From positions 1 through 9,453 of the forward strand of contig CAZKUN010000317.1 of the NCBI GenBank assembly GCA_964555935.1: 9,453 nt of DNA, written 5' to 3'. A program made the position numbers and the translations under genes. This document shows positions 5,232 to 9,453 of this stretch, in pieces. Numbering within the stretch: the first letter of the stretch is position 1; each line of letters begins with the position of its first letter. Source of the stretch: CAZKUN01 sp964555935. Its GTDB lineage: Bacteria; Armatimonadota; Zipacnadia; Zipacnadales; VGFC01. The notes beneath the pieces are model-generated. The model was not told the DNA's origin, ran no database searches, and saw only the letters and a program-made list of their open reading frames with translations.

Positions 5232-7238
5232 CTAGTCTGGGTGTCCTCCGCTATGGCGCAAAGGGCAGGCCGGGAGAACGGCACGCCAGAGCTCATGTCC
5301 CCGAGAAAAGAACACGCCTCGCCTGGAGCCGGCGAGGTACGGCGCAACGTCTTTCGTGCTTGCCCATATCTCCCTGGTCGAGCAGCTCGACGGGTCGAGC
5401 TGCGTGATGCCGCGGGCGTGCGCGAAGCAGAGCGTGTCCCCGGCCGTTCGGACCATGGGGCGGCTGAGGACCCGGCCGATGCGGTGCGTCCCGTCGATTC
5501 TGCGCAGTTCGTCGCCGTCCATATCGTAGCAGAAGAGCCGTTGCGTTCCGTCGTGGTCATCGGTCCAGAAGAATAGGCGCTTTGCGCCGCATCCCATGCA
5601 GACGACGCTCCGGGCGCCGGCGATTCGCCGGCTATGGATGACGGTTTCGCAGTCCGGGTCGAAGATGACCAGGGAGGCGTCGCCTTCGGCCGGCGGAATG
5701 AAGCCGTCCGCGATGACGCTCGTACCCACGTACACGTGGTTGGGCCCAGCGGCGAGCCCGAGCACGGAGTGATCTGGCACGAGGTGGCGGAACACCCGCC
5801 ACGTGTCGTTTCGTGGGTCCACGATCGTGAGGGCACCCCCGCGAGCACCGTACTCGGGCATTGTGCCGACGCAGAGCACACCGCCGCGGCCGGGAACGAT
5901 TCCGGTGACCGGCCGATACTGCCCGTTGCCGAGCGGCCCGAGGTTGCGAGGGTTCGCGTCGGCGGAGCGCCCCGGCTGCCATGGCTGATCCGGGTCGTAG
6001 ACCGTCAAGACCGCGTGAGTGTAGGAGACGCTGTAGACCTTACCGTCCTCGGCCTCGGCGCTGCCGTATATCTCGCCGGATCCATCGTGGGCGAGTCCCA
6101 GGACCTCGGTTTGGCCCGCCTCAGGCTCGACACGAGTCAGGCCAAGGCCCAGGGCGGGCGAGCAGAAGACGTCTCCGCTGCTGTGCTCGAGCACGGAGAA
6201 CACGTCTACAGGCGGGTTGTCCGCCGCGAACCGGCGCAGGTCGAGCTTGTCTGACTCGACGTCGTAGATGCCGTAGTACTGCGTTGTGCTGGTAACCAGG
6301 ATATGCCGGTCATCCAGGAAGTAGTAGGCTGGGACGCGGCTCGGCACCCCGTCGATGCGGTGGGCCACTTCGCACGTGCCGGCGGCCAGGTCCACGGCGA
6401 ACAGCCATCCTCCGTCCACTGACAGATACAGCCCGCCATTTGGGTCCCGGGAGAGGTCCCGCCCACCGGCGTGCGGGACCTCCAGGACGACCGAGCCCAT
6501 GAAGGCAAGATCCAGGGCTGAGTATCGGCAGATCTCGACCGTGTCGCGGCCGTTGTCGAGCAGCAGCAGGAAGGCGTCATCGTGCCGGAAGAAGTGGGAA
6601 TAGGCGTTTGACCGCCCAGCGAGAGCCGGTGCGGTGGTTTTTCGGACAGACCCGTNNNNNNNNNNGTCCTCGACGTCAAGGGTGTACGTGTCGTGCTGCA
6701 AGCCGTTGACCACCCCGATAGCCCCCGACTCGGTCAGGCACGCGTCGTAGAGGTCACCGCGGTCGGGCAGGACGGGGTATTCCTGGTATGCTCCCTTAGC
6801 GCGGTCATGCGCTACGACCGCGCCCGATGGGTTCGCCGGCATGTAGAGACGCCCATCCGGACCCTCCACAACAGCGTTGAGGTGGGTTGTCGGTCTGGTC
6901 GGCCTGTAGCGGTCGACGGGCAAGAAGGTGTCCGTGCGGAGGTCGAAGCACGCGAGCTGGCCCGGCCCGTTCATACCGAACCACAGCGTGCCGTCGGTCA
7001 GCTGGTTCAGCTGCCACGCGCCACGGCCCTCGGGTTGCCGGAAGCAAGCGGACCGGTGGGTCTCCACATCCACTCGCGCCAGCGCAGGCGGCCCCTTGGC
7101 GTCGGCCGAGTAGAACGACGCGAACAGCGCCGGTCTGCCTGACGTCGGGTCCCGGACGAGCGCAACGCACGCGTCGTTGAGCGGCGCCAGGAATGGAACG
7201 TCGCAGATCTTCTCAACAGTCACGTCAGAATCGCTCAA
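5232..7238 (-). CDS. Long beta-propeller protein, function unknown
   Basis: About 668 residues, read across one assembly gap. The sequence is a series of about a dozen blade-like units with patterns such as DGTLWFGMNGPGQLACFD, DGRLYMPANPSGAVVAHD, NGGLYLSVDGGWLFAVD, DGKVYSVSYTHAVLTVYD and ALTIVDPRNDTW. This resembles virginiamycin B lyase-like, SMP-30-like or YVTN/WD40 propellers, and the length fits two propellers in tandem. No catalytic motif specific to any one family is evident. No signal peptide is visible. The open frame extends up to 7493, but that part overlaps the preceding gene in another frame and is not convincing. No ATG exists near the sensible N terminus: TTG at 7238 (used here), GTG at 7223 or GTG at 7289/7283 are possible. 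The gene follows the DUF4838 gene by about 77 bp on the same strand, suggesting co-transcription. It ends just before the IS. A role in binding or processing glycans or their fragments is inference from context. Confidence 0.75.
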   Translation of the reverse strand: MSDSDVTVEKICDVPFLAPLNDACVALVRDPTSGRPALFASFYSADAKGPPALARVDVETHRSACFRQPEGRGAWQLNQLTDGTLWFGMNGPGQLACFDLRTDTFLPVDRYRPTRPTTHLNAVVEGPDGRLYMPANPSGAVVAHDRAKGAYQEYPVLPDRGDLYDACLTESGAIGVVNGLQHDTYTLDVEDXXXXGSVRKTTAPALAGRSNAYSHFFRHDDAFLLLLDNGRDTVEICRYSALDLAFMGSVVLEVPHAGGRDLSRDPNGGLYLSVDGGWLFAVDLAAGTCEVAHRIDGVPSRVPAYYFLDDRHILVTSTTQYYGIYDVESDKLDLRRFAADNPPVDVFSVLEHSSGDVFCSPALGLGLTRVEPEAGQTEVLGLAHDGSGEIYGSAEAEDGKVYSVSYTHAVLTVYDPDQPWQPGRSADANPRNLGPLGNGQYRPVTGIVPGRGGVLCVGTMPEYGARGGALTIVDPRNDTWRVFRHLVPDHSVLGLAAGPNHVYVGTSVIADGFIPPAEGDASLVIFDPDCETVIHSRRIAGARSVVCMGCGAKRLFFWTDDHDGTQRLFCYDMDGDELRRIDGTHRIGRVLSRPMVRTAGDTLCFAHARGITQLDPSSCSTREIWASTKDVAPYLAGSRRGVFFSRGHELWRAVLPACPLRHSGGHPD
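6656..6665. other. Assembly gap (10 N) inside the propeller gene
   Basis: The reading frame before (TYTLDVED) and after (SVRKTTAPALAGRSN) the gap is the same when ten bases are counted. Both sides read as propeller sequence. The true length may differ from ten. The bases beside the gap (6637-6653) resemble the IS right end; see findings. Confidence 0.9.
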
Positions 7239-7315
7239 CTGTCCACACCCGTGGGTTGCCGAATTCTGGTGAGCCCCAGGCACGAGCACGCGCGAGTCCC
7301 GGACGCCCGCGGGGC

Positions 7316-9453
7316 CTACTTGCCTCGCTCGTAGATCGTCATCCGCCCGAAGCGAGCGGGCGTGTGGAACGCTCCGCCGCAGACCGACCAGTTCGTGTAT
7401 TCGGGCTCGCCCCCGTCGGCCCACCGGTTGCGGCAGACGTTGATCCGCCACGTCTTCCCATCCGCCACCGTCTCGCTGGTGAGGTTCTGCCACGGGATGG
7501 CGATCTCGGCGGTCCAGCTCTCGTTCGGAGTAACGGTGGTGCGGGCGCGCGAGCCGCTCCGCCAGCCCGCGCCGGCCTCCGCGTCGGCGCCCGTGTCAGT
7601 GAGCGATTCGTAGATGCCCCCCCGCGTGTCGTACCCCAGGTGAAAACACCTGCCGTCGGTCGGGTCCTCATCCAGGAAGATCTCCAGGGAATCTCCGGAC
7701 AGAACCGCCGGCCCGCCGCCTTCCCCGTGGACCACGAGGTTCTCGGTCAGCGACTCGGCGCACTCTACGAGAAGGTACAGCGCATCGCGGTCGGCCACGG
7801 CTCGGAAGCGCGAATCGGCCGTGGCTTCCTGGTTCATCTCCGTACGGGTGATGGTCTGCCAGGGGGCCGTTTGCCACACGGGATCGTCGCCTCGGCCGTC
7901 GACCGTCGGCGCGGGCCCCAGGGTTACGTCGATCTCAGGGATCGGCGGCAGCTGGCCGAGATCCGACTGAGCGTGCTTGAGACGGTTGTTGAGGATCAGC
8001 TGCATGATCCCCCGATCCAAAAGGTCGACGCGGCGGGCGTAGACGCTGCCTGCCGGCGCCGCTTCCTGGGCGGCGGTCATGAGAGTCTGCAGCTGGTCGA
8101 TGAACTCCGGCGCACCCAAGCGCTCCCACCAGATCTGGGCCGTATCGTCGCCGTAGTGATGCGGCCCCATCGGCGGGAAGGTGCCGGACTCCAGTCGGAT
8201 CGTCGGGTGGCGCCAACGAGACTCAAGGGCCTCAACGAACGCCCGCGCCTCCGCGGCGGCGGGTCCGTAGAACTTGGCAAAATACTCGCCGAGAAGCTCG
8301 TCAACGTCCACCGTCTTGTCGTCCCACACCTTCAGCCGGAAGTAGACCCGGAAGTGGTCAACAACGGGGTGCAGCCACACGTTGTCGGCCCACTCGTACA
8401 CGCCCTCCTTCTCGACCGGCTGGTAGGGGATCTGCATGAACCCGCCGCGGAAGTTCGGTAAGGCGGTCATGTACTTGGCGTCTTCGGCGACCAGGCACGG
8501 GATGATGGGTGGGAAGGGATGGCTGCTTCCGGGAGGGTGGATGACGTAGTCCCAGGTGAAGAGCCCGCGCGCTCCGCAGTCCTCGACGAAGCCGTGGATC
8601 TCTTCGTAGTCCCGCTGCTTGTAGTCCTCGCGCCAGTAGCGGTGCGGGAACCGGCAGTACATGACCGAGACGTTGGGCGCGAACTTGATCCCTCGCGGCG
8701 GCGCCGTGTAGCCCATATAGGCGATGCCGATCAAGTTCGCCTCCGGGTGCGTCTGTCGCACCTCGTGCCCCAGCCGACTCACGTAGGACCAGAAGTAGTC
8801 CGACGCTATGCCGATACCGAAGGCCGGGTCGGAGCGGTACCGATCGAGCGCGACGCAGTCCTCGCAGTAGCAGTACGCCCCGCCATCGTTCAGCCCCATC
8901 CCGAACGTGCCGCCGTCGTAGGGCTTGGCCGAGTAGTAGGCCCCGGCAAATGGCGCCGGCTTGCCGTCCAGAGAGCTGCGGATGATCTCCAGGTTCTTCT
9001 CGAAGACCTCCGGATTGCTTAGGCACGGCTGGACTCCTAGCTGGTAGTTGACCTGCTGCATTTTCTCCCAGCTCTTGGTGCTGAACCACTCCGGATGGTC
9101 TTCGCCGAACGCCTCGCCCCACCCGTCGAAGGAATGATTGGCCCAGACGACCGGTCCTCCCCACTGCTTGTTGCGGATCCAGTACAGAACCCCGCTGCGC
9201 AAGTCCCAGTGGTCGTCGTAGTTCCACTCAACCTCCTGGTAGTCGCTGTAGTGCAGTTGCTTGTTCACGGCCCACGGCACGTAGGGAGTGCGGTAAGGGG
9301 CGTCCACCTTGCGGCGGCTCTTCATCTCTTCGATCTCAACGGTCGCGCGCTCCGGGATCACCTCGCCCAGCTCCGTCGGCAAGTACCACCGCACGCCGAG
9401 GCTCCGCTCCAGGAAGGTGTGGACCGCGTAGCACGTGCCCAGAGGATCGGGCG
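7316..9453 (-). CDS. DUF4838 protein with C-terminal CBM9-like domain (partial, 5' end outside window)
   Basis: The frame is open to the right edge, giving 711 visible residues. The apparent start at 9394 is an internal GTG, because the bases upstream continue the family sequence (YAVHTFLERSLGVRWYLPTE). DUF4838 (PF16126) hallmarks are HPEWFS at about residue 117, LSNPEVFEKNLEII, and the cysteine cluster DGGAYCYCEDC at about 187-197, within a predicted TIM-barrel-type glycosidase-like fold related to alpha-glucuronidases. From about residue 503, VTLGPAPTVDGRGDDPVW begins a family 9 carbohydrate-binding-like domain (PF06452), with SLEIFLDEDPTDGR and WTAEIAIPWQNL, ending IYERGK-stop. The missing N terminus probably holds a signal peptide and the GH20b-like domain. 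The protein is likely secreted or periplasmic and acts on polysaccharide, but the substrate is unknown. The beta-propeller gene follows by about 77 bp. Confidence 0.88.
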   Translation of the reverse strand, partial: PDPLGTCYAVHTFLERSLGVRWYLPTELGEVIPERATVEIEEMKSRRKVDAPYRTPYVPWAVNKQLHYSDYQEVEWNYDDHWDLRSGVLYWIRNKQWGGPVVWANHSFDGWGEAFGEDHPEWFSTKSWEKMQQVNYQLGVQPCLSNPEVFEKNLEIIRSSLDGKPAPFAGAYYSAKPYDGGTFGMGLNDGGAYCYCEDCVALDRYRSDPAFGIGIASDYFWSYVSRLGHEVRQTHPEANLIGIAYMGYTAPPRGIKFAPNVSVMYCRFPHRYWREDYKQRDYEEIHGFVEDCGARGLFTWDYVIHPPGSSHPFPPIIPCLVAEDAKYMTALPNFRGGFMQIPYQPVEKEGVYEWADNVWLHPVVDHFRVYFRLKVWDDKTVDVDELLGEYFAKFYGPAAAEARAFVEALESRWRHPTIRLESGTFPPMGPHHYGDDTAQIWWERLGAPEFIDQLQTLMTAAQEAAPAGSVYARRVDLLDRGIMQLILNNRLKHAQSDLGQLPPIPEIDVTLGPAPTVDGRGDDPVWQTAPWQTITRTEMNQEATADSRFRAVADRDALYLLVECAESLTENLVVHGEGGGPAVLSGDSLEIFLDEDPTDGRCFHLGYDTRGGIYESLTDTGADAEAGAGWRSGSRARTTVTPNESWTAEIAIPWQNLTSETVADGKTWRINVCRNRWADGGEPEYTNWSVCGGAFHTPARFGRMTIYERGK

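Noticed and set aside
7239..7493. N-terminal extension of the propeller protein up to 7493
   Set aside because: It overlaps the end of the DUF4838-CBM9 gene in another frame and reads as arginine-rich low-quality sequence unlike a propeller.
7193..8461. 422-residue plus-strand open frame
   Set aside because: It is antisense to the DUF4838-CBM9 gene, whose minus-strand frame carries clear family motifs. The plus frame is rich in R, P, G and A with no motif.

Overview
The window is GC-rich DNA from what looks like a metagenome-assembled scaffold: it has two 10-N gaps, and both outermost genes run off the ends. Every gene I can support lies on the minus strand, so transcription runs from high to low coordinates. 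The gene mix is a DUF4838 protein with a family 9 carbohydrate-binding domain, a long beta-propeller protein, a ceramidase-like hydrolase and a secreted protein with a glycosidase-type N-terminal domain. This mix is typical of polysaccharide- and glycolipid-degrading lineages such as Planctomycetota, Lentisphaerota, Hydrogenedentota or Armatimonadota. That placement is inference from gene content; no rRNA or marker gene is present.

Layout in order of transcription. (1) 9453-7316: 3' part of a DUF4838 + CBM9-like protein. (2) About 7238-5232: a roughly 670-residue beta-propeller protein, about 80 bp downstream, probably co-transcribed. (3) 5231-5206: a GC-rich inverted repeat directly after its stop codon. 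(4) 5203-3836: a 1.37-kb insertion sequence with imperfect terminal inverted repeats and a DDE (rve-type) transposase broken by a one-base frameshift. (5) 3757-2186: a neutral ceramidase-like protein that keeps the likely metal ligands but lacks the catalytic serine motif. (6) 2185-850: about 1.3 kb with no convincing gene. It holds a decayed 734-bp relative of the same IS (1243-1976), several hairpins, a tRNA-like fold and a candidate promoter with an operator-like palindrome. (7) 849-1: 5' part of a secreted protein with a signal peptide, an unassigned region and the start of a GH20b/DUF4838-type N-terminal domain; it continues past the left edge.

How it fits together (inference): with the IS removed, the propeller gene and the ceramidase-like gene would be only about 106 bp apart. 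The DUF4838, propeller and ceramidase-like genes may therefore have formed one cluster for breakdown of glycans or glycoconjugates, later split by the IS. The secreted GH20b-type protein has its own promoter region and may be a separate unit. I see no CRISPR array, defence system, rRNA or functional tRNA. The best leads are the ceramidase-like protein without its nucleophile, the IS relic with two preserved ends around an unrelated core, and the palindrome over the candidate promoter near 1015-1029.
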